The notes: generated by a model not told the origin, from the sequence alone. A stretch of DNA of 64,000 bases from Bdellovibrionales bacterium Ga0074139 (GCA_001464795.1 LNEB01000015.1:1-64000), one strand, 5' to 3'. Shown: positions 41,013-52,089, counted from the first letter of the stretch. Translations and numbers: made by a program.

Positions 41013-42971
41013 TTATTTCACCACTGATCCCTGCAGGTCTTTCAGAGGAGGCCTAACAGGTAAAAGGATTATAAATTCAGTGCCGACTCCCAGTTCTGAT
41101 TTAACTTGAATGCTACCACCATGATTATCAATGATTCCGTAAGATATACTTAAACCCAGCCCCGTGCCCTGACCAATTTTTTTTGTAGTAAAAAAGGGAT
41201 CAAAAATTTTATCAATCACATCTGGTGACATTCCTTTTCCAGAATCTTGAATTGAAATCTGAACTTTTCCTTCTTTAAACTTTAAGTCTTTAACGTGAAT
41301 GGTTGAAATCCAAACTTGCCCCGACCCTTCGACGGCTTGAACTGCATTGGAAAGTATATTCATAAACACTTGATTGATTTGGCTTAAATAACCATGAATT
41401 TTGGGAACTGGATCATAATTTTTATAAATTTGAATTCGCCCTTTGATTTCACCCTGCAGAAGATCAAGAGTGGCATCTAGGCCTTTATGAATATCAATTT
41501 CATTAAGCTTAGCTTCTTCAAGCCTAGAAAAATTTCTAAGCCCTAAAACAATATCTTTTGTTCTTTTTGCTCCGTCTTCACAGGAAGTGATCAGCTTTGG
41601 AAGATCTTCAACAATGTAGTCAAATTCAAATTCTTGCTTAGCCTGTTTCAATTTTTCAGGATTTTCCTCTGCAATCTTAACAAGCTGAATAAGTCTTGTT
41701 CCGTAATCACGTAGATGAATCATATTAGAAAAAATAAATCCGATAGGATTATTAAGTTCATGTGCAACACCGGCCACTAGCTGCCCAAGACTTACCATTT
41801 TAGCAGAATGAACAAGTCTAGTTTGTGTTTCTTTAAGTTCGCTATTTGCTATTTGTAATTCATTAACGTTTCTGCGTAAGTCAGCTCTGGCTTGCCAGAT
41901 TTTTTTGAACATTTGATTAAAGCTCTCGGTCAATAAACCAATTTCCGTTTCATTCTTTACCGGAATTGTAATGGCTTGTTCTTGTGACTCAAATGATTGT
42001 AAGGCATCGACCAGTTCTTTAAGTGGCCTTAGGATCCAACTGGATATCACAATACTTGTAAGAATTAAAAATACAATCACAGTGCCTATGACAGTGATAA
42101 ACGCAATGTTAACATTACGGATAACAGCTTTTGTCTCACTTTTCGAAGCCCCCAAAGCAAGCCATATTCGGCTATCTCCCCAATTCAAAGGATAGAAGAA
42201 AACACCGTATGGACTTTCCTTTAAATCTATATCAAAAAATAAATCAGACTTTTGAGTTATAACTTGTCTGACGTAATCTTTAGATACCGAAAGAAGTGTT
42301 TTATTGGTTGCTAACAAGGGTTGCCCGGTTTCACGAACAAACATCAGTTCTAATTTCATTCTGTCACGTAATCTTAATAAAAAACTGGAATTAAGCTCTA
42401 TGATTTGCTCAATGTAGCCCACTATACGACCTTTTTGATTGATCACTTTTGAGACTAAAATAAGAGAGACACGCTTATTTTCTTCGGTCTCAATAATTGC
42501 AAGCTCACCATTTTTTTCTAAATGCTGGACATATTTTTCGGCAAGAAGAACGGCGTCTTTTGTTGGAATTTGGAACCTAACTTGTTTTTTTTGATCTTCA
42601 AAAATTGTTACCATTAGGCGACCTTGACGATTAAAAAATCCAAAACTACTAGATGGATCTTGTTTGATCCATGAAGAGCCAAGAATTCTTAATTTATCAC
42701 GTTCCGAAAACATCAAATGATATTGAAGCTGAGGATTGCTTAAGTAAGTATCCCTTTTCTGCCTTAATAGGTTGATATAATCATCAAAAATGATTTCAAT
42801 TTCTTTCGCATTTCCACTTAGACGAGTCAGCATTTCTCGGTCAATGGCAGTTTCAAATTTAACCATTGAGTATCCAGTGACAAAACCTAAAGGAAGAATT
42901 GAAAACAAAAGGAACCAAACTATTAAAATAGTTCTAAGGGATCTTTTGGGTTTCCTTGAGGTCAGTTTCAA
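41013..42971 (-). CDS. membrane sensor histidine kinase with HAMP
   Basis: TM1 (about 13-33), a periplasmic cache-like sensor (about 34-280), TM2 (about 283-310), HAMP (about 311-365), a short coiled coil, HisKA with LVAGVAHELNNPIGF, and HATPase with NILSNAVQAV, DSGKGMS and GTGLGLSI. The kinase is of the NtrB/ZraS-like class. Its start overlaps the preceding gene by 4 bp (ATGA), so it is translated with the anti-sigma-like membrane protein. No response regulator is adjacent. Confidence 0.92.
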   Translation of the reverse strand: MKLTSRKPKRSLRTILIVWFLLFSILPLGFVTGYSMVKFETAIDREMLTRLSGNAKEIEIIFDDYINLLRQKRDTYLSNPQLQYHLMFSERDKLRILGSSWIKQDPSSSFGFFNRQGRLMVTIFEDQKKQVRFQIPTKDAVLLAEKYVQHLEKNGELAIIETEENKRVSLILVSKVINQKGRIVGYIEQIIELNSSFLLRLRDRMKLELMFVRETGQPLLATNKTLLSVSKDYVRQVITQKSDLFFDIDLKESPYGVFFYPLNWGDSRIWLALGASKSETKAVIRNVNIAFITVIGTVIVFLILTSIVISSWILRPLKELVDALQSFESQEQAITIPVKNETEIGLLTESFNQMFKKIWQARADLRRNVNELQIANSELKETQTRLVHSAKMVSLGQLVAGVAHELNNPIGFIFSNMIHLRDYGTRLIQLVKIAEENPEKLKQAKQEFEFDYIVEDLPKLITSCEDGAKRTKDIVLGLRNFSRLEEAKLNEIDIHKGLDATLDLLQGEIKGRIQIYKNYDPVPKIHGYLSQINQVFMNILSNAVQAVEGSGQVWISTIHVKDLKFKEGKVQISIQDSGKGMSPDVIDKIFDPFFTTKKIGQGTGLGLSISYGIIDNHGGSIQVKSELGVGTEFIILLPVRPPLKDLQGSVVK

Positions 42972-43849
42972 TTTTTACTCTCTTGAGCAGTCAAAATGAT
43001 TCGAATGATTCCGTTAGGCATAATCCTTGGGTGAGGATCTCGGCTTATTTTTAATTCACCTAAGGTTTTTATGTACTCTTGTAGCTCTTCGTACCTGGAC
43101 TCAGGAATTGTGAAATGAAAATAATAATCTCCCTGATTTCTTCTCCAGCCCAATTCGACTTCACCCGCTTTTCTTCCGCCAAATTCTACAATTTTTTCCT
43201 TCAATTTAACTGAGCCCATTTGAGCATTAATAACACTGGCTGTGCCTCTATAAACAAATCCTTGAGTTTTAATTGGATCAACAGATGGCGGAGCTTGAGG
43301 TTTAGCATCATTTTTTACAATAGCAGAGGCACTTGCAAGAACTGGAACTTTTTCCTCATCTTCGAAAGTGTCACTTTCTTTTTTTTCATCGCTCTTTTCG
43401 ACGACCAAAACATCAGATATTTTTTCATCAGACTTCTTTGATACCTCTGCTAGAATTAGCTCTGTTCGTGATTCTCGAAAAACAAATTCTTTTGCAAGGT
43501 CCCAGGGAATGACAACAGTAAGAACAACGACAGTAAAAATGATGGCGAAGGCCTCTATGGTCCACTTCACAATGGGAGGCCACTGACTTATGCTAAGAGA
43601 ATTTTTTATAAAATGTAGATAATTTTTTTCACTTTTAATATCTTCGAGTAATGATGTCGAAATCTTAAGTTCATTAATTTTGTTGATATAAGACAGTCCG
43701 GTTTGAATTTGAAATAGCTCATCTTGAAGTGATTTCGATTTTTCAATTTCAGCTTTAACATCCGAATGCCGATCTTTATCTAGCGATCCAGTTGCATAAT
43801 CATACAACATTTCCTGTACCATAAAATAAGAGAGCTCTCTTTTTTTCAA
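42968..43849 (-). CDS. anti-sigma-like single-pass membrane protein
   Basis: The cytoplasmic N-terminal (about 1-90) has a MLYDYATGSLDKDRHSDVKA stretch like the start of zinc-less anti-sigma domains, then one TM helix (about 96-118: EAFAIIFTVVVLTVVIPW) and a periplasmic, Glu/Lys-rich linker with a folded end (VELGWRRNQGDYYFHFTIPE). It is overlapped at both ends by ATGA-type junctions with a sigma-like protein (upstream) and a kinase (downstream). An anti-sigma role is inferred from order and topology, not from a known motif. Confidence 0.6.
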   Translation of the reverse strand: MKKRELSYFMVQEMLYDYATGSLDKDRHSDVKAEIEKSKSLQDELFQIQTGLSYINKINELKISTSLLEDIKSEKNYLHFIKNSLSISQWPPIVKWTIEAFAIIFTVVVLTVVIPWDLAKEFVFRESRTELILAEVSKKSDEKISDVLVVEKSDEKKESDTFEDEEKVPVLASASAIVKNDAKPQAPPSVDPIKTQGFVYRGTASVINAQMGSVKLKEKIVEFGGRKAGEVELGWRRNQGDYYFHFTIPESRYEELQEYIKTLGELKISRDPHPRIMPNGIIRIILTAQESKN

Positions 43850-44298
43850 AGGATCCCTCCACTTTCAAGAACAAGATTGCCTAATTTTCTAACTCCCTTA
43901 GAAATTCGGTAATTGATTGTCCCCTTTGATAATCCTAAGGATTTAGAAATAATATCCGGATTAATTTCAAGAACTCGGCACAAAAGCATGGAAAAAACTT
44001 CTTCCTCAGAGGCATTTTTTTGGTAGGCCACCCAAGGCTCAATCTTAAAATCAGATTTAATAATCCAACCCGAATCTTGATTGGTTTTAGTAACTCCGTA
44101 ACGTGGTTCATTTTTTAAGCTTTCCCATTGATAGGAAAGTCCTAGAATTAAAATCTCTTCTGAAGTTAATTTTGATTGTGCTAGTTTTTTTGATAAGCAC
44201 CAATTCCAACATTTTTTTGATAGTAGCTTCGCTTTTTGGTCATCCAGTGTTGCAAAGAAGAAAAAGATTAGAATTTTTCTTAAGTGCTCATCTGTCAT
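43846..44298 (-). CDS. sigma-region-4-like protein (divergent ECF type)
   Basis: The 150-residue product is too short for both full ECF regions, but its C-terminal has an ECF-like region 4: FSMLLCRVLEINPDIISKSL, then GLSKGTINYRISKGVRKLGN. The N-terminal half (LDDQKAKLLSKKCWNWCLSK) may be a reduced region 2. It begins 7 bp after mreB and overlaps the anti-sigma-like gene (ATGA), so it could be the target of that protein. Confidence 0.55.
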   Translation of the reverse strand: MTDEHLRKILIFFFFATLDDQKAKLLSKKCWNWCLSKKLAQSKLTSEEILILGLSYQWESLKNEPRYGVTKTNQDSGWIIKSDFKIEPWVAYQKNASEEEVFSMLLCRVLEINPDIISKSLGLSKGTINYRISKGVRKLGNLVLESGGIL

Positions 44299-44305
44299 TT
44301 TAGCT

Positions 44306-45373
<1,068 letters not shown>

Positions 45374-45418
45374 TCATTTCAAGTCTAGGAGGGGTTCCTT
45401 ACGAGTGTCAAACTTGAA

Positions 45419-47050
45419 TTACTGAGTTTTCCAGTGCAGCTCTTTTTTAATATAATCAAAATAATTTTGATTTTGCTGCTGTGTTTGTTTTTCACTCCAA
45501 CCCAGCTCGGTGGCAAAGACGCGGGAAATGTTTTCTAAATAGGGAACTCCATGCTCGGGGTCTGCTAAAAATAAAGGAACTCGTCGAGTCATAAAATCCA
45601 CAATGGAGTTGCACATAGTATAGTGAATAGCTTGATGAGCTTCTTTTTCCCAGACCGAAGTAAGATGAGAAGTGCGCTCTAATATCGGAACGACCTCTGC
45701 ACCATAACGTTCGGTCAGCCATCGAACCTCTTGAGCATCAAGCTCAAAACTAGTTGCCAGTTGATTGACTTGATTCAATATATCATAATACCGATGCTTT
45801 TCTACATATGCGTTAAGTGGCTGATTTGTATTTGAATTAACAAATCTCACTTGCTCGCCAACAGAAAAAGCCTGTAGCGCCTTGTCCACCACCTGCTGAG
45901 CCATCAGACGATACGTGGTGTACTTACCACCGGCTACAAAGGTGATGCCCCTGGGGTCTTGCCAGATGGAATGTTCACGACTGGTTTTACCTTCAGACTG
46001 AGAGCCGTCATGAATCAGCGGTCGCACTCCAGCATAACTAGAAACTAAATCTTTTTGAGTGATTTTTGCACCGGGAAAGTATTGGTTCACGATATCGATT
46101 AAATAATTCACATCTTCCAAAGTCGCATCGACATTAGTAGGTGAGCCTTGAAAATCTGTATCGGTGGTTCCGATTATAACCATTTCATGACGAGGAATGC
46201 CAAAAACAATTCGATTTCCTTTTTCAGCTGCCATCACCACTGCGCTCTGCAGCGGCAACCGATCCTTTGTTAGTGTGAGATGAATTCCTTTGGTTGTTCT
46301 TAAGGTTTTTTTCCATCCTTTAAAAAGTTCAAAACCCATAACATCAGTCCAAGGGCCCACAGACCCGATAAGGTGTTTGCCGTGGATGAAAAACTCTTCT
46401 CCAGATATTTGGTCTTGGACCTTTAAGGCTTGGAACTGATTTTGAGAGTCATATTTGATATCAATCGCTTTTGTATAATGGACAGACACAGCTCCATCTT
46501 CCTGAGCGGCACGTAGTGTTTCTAAAACCAAGCGATCATCATCCATATAGGCATCTGAATAAATATAAGAGCCTTTCAACCCATCAGGCTTTAATACGGG
46601 CATACGGGCCAAAGATTCATTCGCATTTAATCTTTCGTGAAACTCTGGGGTTTGAAACAGTGAAAGCGCATCGTACAACCACATTCCAAGACCCATCAAA
46701 AACATTCCTACGCGGCTTGATTCATAGATGGGAACCATGAATCTGAGTGGATGTACAAGATGAGGTGCTAAATCAAATAGTTTTGTTCTTTCATTCAAAG
46801 CTTCAAAAACAAGTTTGAATTCACGGTTTTCTAAATACCGAATTCCTCCGTGAACTAATTTAGAAGATCTTGATGAAGTTCCTGAAGTAAAATCAGAGGC
46901 TTCAACTAAAGCGACTTTCATGCCTCTTGATGCTGCATCACGGGCTACACCAGCCCCATTGATACCACCACCAATAATAACCAGATCGTAATGATTGGAC
47001 CGCAGGGCTTGAAGATTTTGTTGCCGGGTTGCAGAGGAAAATAGCTTCAT
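45419..47050 (-). CDS. glpD: glycerol-3-phosphate dehydrogenase (FAD, aerobic)
   Basis: The 543-residue enzyme oxidises sn-glycerol-3-phosphate to DHAP and passes electrons to quinone. The N-terminus shows DLVIIGGGINGAGVARDAAS (FAD), FTSGTSSRSSKLVHGGIRYL (signature), and VVMAAEKGNRIVFGIPRHE. The C-terminal DAO_C domain is present. It overlaps the following GNAT-like gene by 4 bp. Confidence 0.96.
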   Translation of the reverse strand: MKLFSSATRQQNLQALRSNHYDLVIIGGGINGAGVARDAASRGMKVALVEASDFTSGTSSRSSKLVHGGIRYLENREFKLVFEALNERTKLFDLAPHLVHPLRFMVPIYESSRVGMFLMGLGMWLYDALSLFQTPEFHERLNANESLARMPVLKPDGLKGSYIYSDAYMDDDRLVLETLRAAQEDGAVSVHYTKAIDIKYDSQNQFQALKVQDQISGEEFFIHGKHLIGSVGPWTDVMGFELFKGWKKTLRTTKGIHLTLTKDRLPLQSAVVMAAEKGNRIVFGIPRHEMVIIGTTDTDFQGSPTNVDATLEDVNYLIDIVNQYFPGAKITQKDLVSSYAGVRPLIHDGSQSEGKTSREHSIWQDPRGITFVAGGKYTTYRLMAQQVVDKALQAFSVGEQVRFVNSNTNQPLNAYVEKHRYYDILNQVNQLATSFELDAQEVRWLTERYGAEVVPILERTSHLTSVWEKEAHQAIHYTMCNSIVDFMTRRVPLFLADPEHGVPYLENISRVFATELGWSEKQTQQQNQNYFDYIKKELHWKTQ

Positions 47051-47529
47051 GAATTGGCCTTACTTGTTTTTACAAAACATGAAGTGGGCGACCATGCTTC
47101 CGGTTTTAAGTGAGAAATTGCATTTTGAATTTGGCCAACATTCGGAAAATAAACTCTTTGAAAGTGTTTTTCCCTAGAAAGTCTGTAGCCCAGGTCACAA
47201 AGTTGATCGCGAGCCTGCAAAGATGAGTAACTTAAATGCTCGATCCAAAGGGATTGGGTTTGACCATCAAAAAACAAAAGAGGCTGAGCTATAAAATATC
47301 CAACCAACAGTCCTTCTTTAGAAAACTCACTGGGTTTATCAGCTTCACGGGCCACGAAGCTCCAACCTAACGGCAGGTGTTGTTGTAAAGACTCTGTTCG
47401 CCATTTAGAGTGCCAACTTTGAATTTCACGTTCCATGGGATCCGAAACTGATTCAAAAAGTTTATTTTTTTCGAAGGTTTGGATCTCATCAAGATCATCA
47501 AGATTGGCAATGCGAAAAAAAAGACTCAT
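47047..47529 (-). CDS. GNAT-like acetyltransferase homologue
   Basis: The 160-residue protein starts with FRIANLDDLDEIQTFEK (beta1-alpha1 of GNAT), has a central LVGYFIAQPL and SLWIEHLSY (beta4/5), and RDQLCDLGYRLSREKHFQRV in the CoA loop position. The typical R/Q-x-x-G-x-G/A loop is weak. It is overlapped with glpD. RimI-like or a divergent N-acetyltransferase is possible; the substrate is unknown. Confidence 0.5.
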   Translation of the reverse strand: MSLFFRIANLDDLDEIQTFEKNKLFESVSDPMEREIQSWHSKWRTESLQQHLPLGWSFVAREADKPSEFSKEGLLVGYFIAQPLLFFDGQTQSLWIEHLSYSSLQARDQLCDLGYRLSREKHFQRVYFPNVGQIQNAISHLKPEAWSPTSCFVKTSKANS

Positions 47530-47553
47530 TTTTAGCAGTCTCCTTGTCTATGA

Positions 47554-48333
47554 ATGAAACCTATTTCATACTACTCGACTATGATATACAAAGATTTTTC
47601 ACCAGAAGTCTTGAAAAAAATTAAGCACTGCCTGGATCAAGCGAAGAAAACTCAAGCCCACCCCGTCGCCGCTTTTGATGCCGATGGCACCCTATGGGAC
47701 ACTGACCTCGGAGAAGCTTTTTTTGACTATTTGATTGAAAATAAAAAAGTCGATTTACCCCCTGAACCTTGGGATCACTACAAAAGTCTCAAGAAGAAAA
47801 AACCAGAGGAAGCTTACCTATGGCTTGCTCAAATATGTAAAAACTTTGACCTTACACAAATTCAATCCTGGGCAACGGATTGTGTCCTGCAACTTCGTCC
47901 ACCTTTGTTCGAAGCTCAGAAAAACCTCATTGAGTTTTTTATCAAAGAAGGGGTTCAAGTCTTTATCATCACAGCTTCAGTGAAATGGGCTGTAGAACCA
48001 GGTGCTTTGTTATTTGGATTAAGTTCTGACCAAGTCATTGGAGTTGAAACAAAAGTTATTAATGGCAAAATTTCAGAACAACAAGCAGGCAGCATTACTT
48101 ACCGGCAAGGTAAAGTAGAAGCTCTAAAGGAAAAAACAAACGGAATTCTGCCGTTCTATTCTAGCGGCAACAGTGAAGGTGACACTGAACTTTTGAGTTG
48201 TGCGACCCATTTGGCTATGGCTGTTTCTGCCTGCCGACGTGATGATCCTTTGTTCAGATCTGAGAATCAGCTGTTCAAAATAGCGAAAGAAAAGGGCTGG
48301 ATGGCTCATCGATTTGTTGAAGATGATAATTAA
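47554..48333 (+). CDS. HAD-superfamily phosphatase (SerB-like subclass IB)
   Basis: The catalytic motif DADGTLWDTD (nucleophile D42, acid D44) is followed by a helical cap, motif II ITAS and motif III YSSGNSEGDTELL. This is close to phosphoserine phosphatase-like HAD IB proteins. ATG 47554 or 47581 are possible starts. The substrate is unknown. RarD starts immediately after the stop. Confidence 0.82.
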   Translation: MKPISYYSTMIYKDFSPEVLKKIKHCLDQAKKTQAHPVAAFDADGTLWDTDLGEAFFDYLIENKKVDLPPEPWDHYKSLKKKKPEEAYLWLAQICKNFDLTQIQSWATDCVLQLRPPLFEAQKNLIEFFIKEGVQVFIITASVKWAVEPGALLFGLSSDQVIGVETKVINGKISEQQAGSITYRQGKVEALKEKTNGILPFYSSGNSEGDTELLSCATHLAMAVSACRRDDPLFRSENQLFKIAKEKGWMAHRFVEDDN

Positions 48334-49197
48334 ATGAAATTACACGTTGGATATTATCAAGCCTTTGCCGTCTACTTCATCTGGGGTGTTTTTCCTGTGT
48401 ATTGGAAATATCTTAAAGAAGTCGAAGCATTTGAAATTTTATCACACCGAATTCTTTGGAGTTTCGTTTTCCTTGGGCTGGTTAGTTATTTATTCAAAAA
48501 AACAAATGCTAAACAGTATATTCATATTTTAAAAAACAATTTTAAAATGATCTTTCTATTGGCAGGCCTGATCGCCACCAATTGGATCGTTTATGTTTAT
48601 GCTGTTAACACCAATCAAATCCTTCAAGGAAGCCTTGCTTATTTCATGACTCCTTTAATTAATATTACTTTAGGATCATTTTTATTTAAAGAGCACTTAT
48701 CAAAACAAATGAAATTGGCAGCAGGAATTGCAGCCTTAGGCGTTTCGTTTTTAATCATAGCCAATAATTCATTCCCCTGGATTGCTTTAAGCCTTGCTTT
48801 CTCATTTTCATTTTATGGTGTTGTTAAAAAGAAAATTAAAGTGGAAGGCCTTGAGTCCTCTTTATTAGAAAGTTTTGTTATGCTTATTCCTGCAGTCATC
48901 ACTGCACTTATGATTCGCGCGAGTGCAGAAACATCACTGCAAACTCATAGTTGGATTTTGCTTGTTCTAAGTGGAGCCGTAACTGCCACTCCCATTTTGC
49001 TGTTCTCGCTATCAGCCAGATCCATACCTTTTAATCACATTGGCATTTTGCAATTTTTAGCACCGACTTTACAATTTATTATTGGTTACTTTATGTACAA
49101 CGAAGAGGTCAGCCAACCGAAAATGGTGGCTTTCCTTCTTGTGTGGATTGGTGTGGGACTTTATTTACAACAAATTTTAAAAAAGCGCTCTATTTAG
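48334..49197 (+). CDS. rarD: RarD/EamA-family membrane transporter
   Basis: The 287-residue protein has about ten transmembrane helices and the RarD start FAVYFIWGVFPVYWKYL, followed by HRILWSFVF and LIATNWIVYVYAVN. EamA proteins of this kind move small metabolites; the substrate for RarD is not certain. It is coupled to the HAD gene (0 bp). Its end overlaps the convergent pepP end by 8 bp. Confidence 0.9.
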   Translation: MKLHVGYYQAFAVYFIWGVFPVYWKYLKEVEAFEILSHRILWSFVFLGLVSYLFKKTNAKQYIHILKNNFKMIFLLAGLIATNWIVYVYAVNTNQILQGSLAYFMTPLINITLGSFLFKEHLSKQMKLAAGIAALGVSFLIIANNSFPWIALSLAFSFSFYGVVKKKIKVEGLESSLLESFVMLIPAVITALMIRASAETSLQTHSWILLVLSGAVTATPILLFSLSARSIPFNHIGILQFLAPTLQFIIGYFMYNEEVSQPKMVAFLLVWIGVGLYLQQILKKRSI

Positions 49198-50479
49198 GAG
49201 CTGACTTCGTTAGAACTTCATATCCATTATCTGTTACTAATATGTTGTCTTCAATACGGACACCAATACCTCTGAACTCAGCAGGAGCCGAAGTGTCGTT
49301 AGCGGGTATGTAAAGCCCTGGTTCAATTGTAAAACACATTCCTTTTTCAATGGGACGAGGTTCATTGTTTTTAAAATAGTAACCTCGGTCATGAACATCC
49401 ATACCTAAAAAGTGACCTACACCATGAGGATAATACTTTCGGTGGACTTGACCTGCAATAATATCGTTTTTTCTCCCAGTTAATAAACCCAAATCAAGCA
49501 TGGCTTCTGTTAACATATCGGCTGCCGCATCATGAAAATTCTTAAAAGGCACTCCTGGTTTTACCATTTCAATTAACTTCAATTGAATATCCAAAACACG
49601 AGAATAGACTTCATATTGAGGTTTTGACATTTTTCCATTCACTGGAAAAGTTCTTGTGATATCTCCTGTGAAGTAATTGTATTCAGCTCCGGCATCAATC
49701 AACAACAAATCACCATCTTTACAAACTTGATCATTGAAATTGTAATGTAAAGTTGTAGCCGCATTTCCGGAAGCAACGATGGGGTAATAACCATCACGAG
49801 CTGCACCCCGAGACATAAATTCGTAAGCTAAAAGGGCTTGAACTTGTCTTTCTGTCATTCCAGGTTTGATTTGCTTTTGTGCAGCCAAATGACCTTGGGC
49901 TGAAATTTCACAAGCTGTTCTTAAATTTTGCAGTTCAAATTCATCTTTAATAAGTCGCATTTCACCTAAAAATGCATTGGCATCATGAATTGAAACCATG
50001 CCGTAACCAGTGCGACCCTGGCTTCGTTTTAATTTTTCTAGTACAGACATCATTTGGGAATCTTGTTCGGCATCTTTTCTTAGATGCAAATAAACACCCT
50101 GAAAACCATTTAACAATTCGACAGATCGTTGTTCGAATTCTTCGATAGGATAAACTTGATCAATTTTAAATTCAGCTTGAGCTCCTTCGGGACCGAAACG
50201 GAATCCATCCCAGGTTTCACGCTCAGGATTTTTTCGTCGAACGAATAAAACTTCCTGGGGACTTTTTCCAGGTAGTAACATCAAAATAGACTCGGGCTCT
50301 TCGAAGCCTGTTAAATAATAGAGATTTGAATCCTGCCTGAAAGGATAATGAACATCGTCATTTCGAATAAGTTCAGGGTGTGAAGTTACGATCATAGCAT
50401 GACCAGATAGTTTTTGAATGGCTTGATTTCTTCTGTTTTTAAATCTTGCTACATCTTCGAGTGCTTTTCTCATGGTCAA
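49190..50479 (-). CDS. pepP: Xaa-Pro aminopeptidase (aminopeptidase P)
   Basis: An N-terminal AMP_N domain (about 1-140) precedes the M24 pita-bread domain with metal ligands in DAGAEYNYFTGDITRTF, GVGHFLGMDVHD and TIEPGLY, and a later Glu in RIEDNILV. The 429-residue length matches PepP. It removes N-terminal residues ahead of proline. It lies 3 bp after the patatin-like gene. Confidence 0.95.
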   Translation of the reverse strand: MTMRKALEDVARFKNRRNQAIQKLSGHAMIVTSHPELIRNDDVHYPFRQDSNLYYLTGFEEPESILMLLPGKSPQEVLFVRRKNPERETWDGFRFGPEGAQAEFKIDQVYPIEEFEQRSVELLNGFQGVYLHLRKDAEQDSQMMSVLEKLKRSQGRTGYGMVSIHDANAFLGEMRLIKDEFELQNLRTACEISAQGHLAAQKQIKPGMTERQVQALLAYEFMSRGAARDGYYPIVASGNAATTLHYNFNDQVCKDGDLLLIDAGAEYNYFTGDITRTFPVNGKMSKPQYEVYSRVLDIQLKLIEMVKPGVPFKNFHDAAADMLTEAMLDLGLLTGRKNDIIAGQVHRKYYPHGVGHFLGMDVHDRGYYFKNNEPRPIEKGMCFTIEPGLYIPANDTSAPAEFRGIGVRIEDNILVTDNGYEVLTKSAPK

Positions 50480-50482
50480 TCC

Positions 50483-51325
50483 CTACATTTTTTGCAAAAG
50501 CTTTTCAGTGAATTCCTGTGACTGATCAAAGCCTAATTGTATCATTTCTGTTTGAAGTTTAAAGTCGCGAATACTTTTTTTGTCTATAACCAAATCTAAT
50601 CGATCATTCACTCCAGGCCATGGCTTTTTTAAATCGTGGGCGAGTTCTAGCCAAGGGGTGGGCTCTGCCAGTGATAAGCCATTTAAAACGTTAACAAAGA
50701 TGACATAATTGGCACCCTGAGACCTTAAAAATTCTGCAGATCTTAAGAGTTCACGATTAGCAGATATCGTAAAGTTGTAAGGTTCAAATAAAGGAGGATA
50801 ACTAAGGCAAAATGGCAAAAGTTGATCAAGACGTCCTTTAGCCATCATATAAACCTGAGATTTTTTAAGGTTCAAAGAGGGACAAGCAAAAGGAATTCTT
50901 GAGGATTCAGCACGAGCTGATTTCAAATAGGGTTCGATCAGTTTTAAAGTTTCACGAACATCAGATTGGTCTTTTCCGTTCCAATCCCTAATTTTTGAAA
51001 GTTGCCATTCGGATTCATGGCTTGAGGCTTTATTGGCAAAGCTGCTGGCAATAAGTGCGCCCCACTCGATACCGACGATTGCAACTACAGGAATTTTTTT
51101 GTTTTGAAGCTGTTTTAGGAATCCCACATGGGCCAGGGCTCGGGCTCCACCAGGCCCTAAAATAAGACCTACTTTTAAGGGTTCTTCCTTTTCAGTCTGA
51201 ATGGGAGTTTGCTCTTTGGTGTTCACTTGTGCAGTGGATTCTTGAGGTGTTTCTTGTGGGCTTTGAGGCCGCAAGTTCTGACAGCCTAAAGACATCAAAG
51301 CCGTAAAAATTAAAGCATACTTCAT
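50483..51325 (-). CDS. patatin-like lipoprotein, probable pseudoenzyme
   Basis: A lipobox MSLGC (Cys15) and a Thr/Gln/Glu-rich linker (about 18-50) precede a patatin-like domain. The oxyanion GPGGARALAHVGFL (about 57-70) is intact, but the nucleophile elbow GxSxG is GIEWG (85-89): Glu87 takes the place of Ser. I also see no DGG/DGA aspartate. The enzyme is likely non-catalytic. Its start overlaps the tlyA stop by 4 bp. It may bind lipid or act as a scaffold in the outer membrane. Confidence 0.75.
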   Translation of the reverse strand: MKYALIFTALMSLGCQNLRPQSPQETPQESTAQVNTKEQTPIQTEKEEPLKVGLILGPGGARALAHVGFLKQLQNKKIPVVAIVGIEWGALIASSFANKASSHESEWQLSKIRDWNGKDQSDVRETLKLIEPYLKSARAESSRIPFACPSLNLKKSQVYMMAKGRLDQLLPFCLSYPPLFEPYNFTISANRELLRSAEFLRSQGANYVIFVNVLNGLSLAEPTPWLELAHDLKKPWPGVNDRLDLVIDKKSIRDFKLQTEMIQLGFDQSQEFTEKLLQKM

Positions 51326-52089
51326 AGGGTCCCTCTTTTTTTTCTGGCATGAACAAAAAATTCTTGGTTTCCATCACGGCCCTGTATGGTGCTAGGAAAA
51401 TAATCAATCACTTCCATATTCAAATTTTTTAAACCTTCGACTATTTCACACTTAACAACAGTAAATAGATTTTCATCTTTTACCACACCATTTTTATCTA
51501 AGTTCTGAATTCCCACTTCAAATTGTGGTTTAACTAAAGAAATAAAATCTCCTGATGTTTTTAAATACGGTAAGCAGCTAGGCCAAAGAATTTTTTGAGA
51601 AATAAATGATACATCCATCACCATTCCATCAAATCCAGCATCCGGAAAGTGTGAGGTCACGATGGGTAAATTCTGGAGCTCTCTGGCATTAATATTTTCA
51701 AAATGAATCACTTGATTATTATTCTTTATACTTTCATGAATCTGACCGTGGCCTGAATCAAGACCTATGACAACCTCTGCACCGGCTTGAAGTAAACAAT
51801 CTGAAAAACCGCCAGTAGATTGACCCACATCAAGAAATATTTTTTTCTTCACATCAATTTGGGTTTTTGCAAGGGCTGATTCCAGCTTAAGCCCTGCCCG
51901 ACTAACATATTTATTGAGTTCCTGAGACACAACAATGACCCGAATGGAGTCATCCACAACCAAAGATGGCTTTGCATCCACGATAATGCCTTTTACAAAT
52001 ACGCGAACATCACCACGCTCGATCATCTCTTGAGCTTTGGTTCTTGAAGGGCTCCAGCCCATTTGTACAACGTACTGATCGAGTCTCAT
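51322..52089 (-). CDS. tlyA: TlyA-type rRNA ribose methyltransferase/hemolysin family
   Basis: An S4 domain (about 1-60: MRLDQYVVQMGWSPSRTKAQ) is followed by an FtsJ-like Rossmann domain with DVGQSTGGFSDCLLQAGA, VVIGLDSGHGQI, MVMDVSFIS and LVKPQFEVG. TlyA methylates 16S and 23S rRNA 2'-O positions (C1409/C1920 in M. tuberculosis). It overlaps ispA by 4 bp. Confidence 0.93.
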   Translation of the reverse strand: MRLDQYVVQMGWSPSRTKAQEMIERGDVRVFVKGIIVDAKPSLVVDDSIRVIVVSQELNKYVSRAGLKLESALAKTQIDVKKKIFLDVGQSTGGFSDCLLQAGAEVVIGLDSGHGQIHESIKNNNQVIHFENINARELQNLPIVTSHFPDAGFDGMVMDVSFISQKILWPSCLPYLKTSGDFISLVKPQFEVGIQNLDKNGVVKDENLFTVVKCEIVEGLKNLNMEVIDYFPSTIQGRDGNQEFFVHARKKRGTL

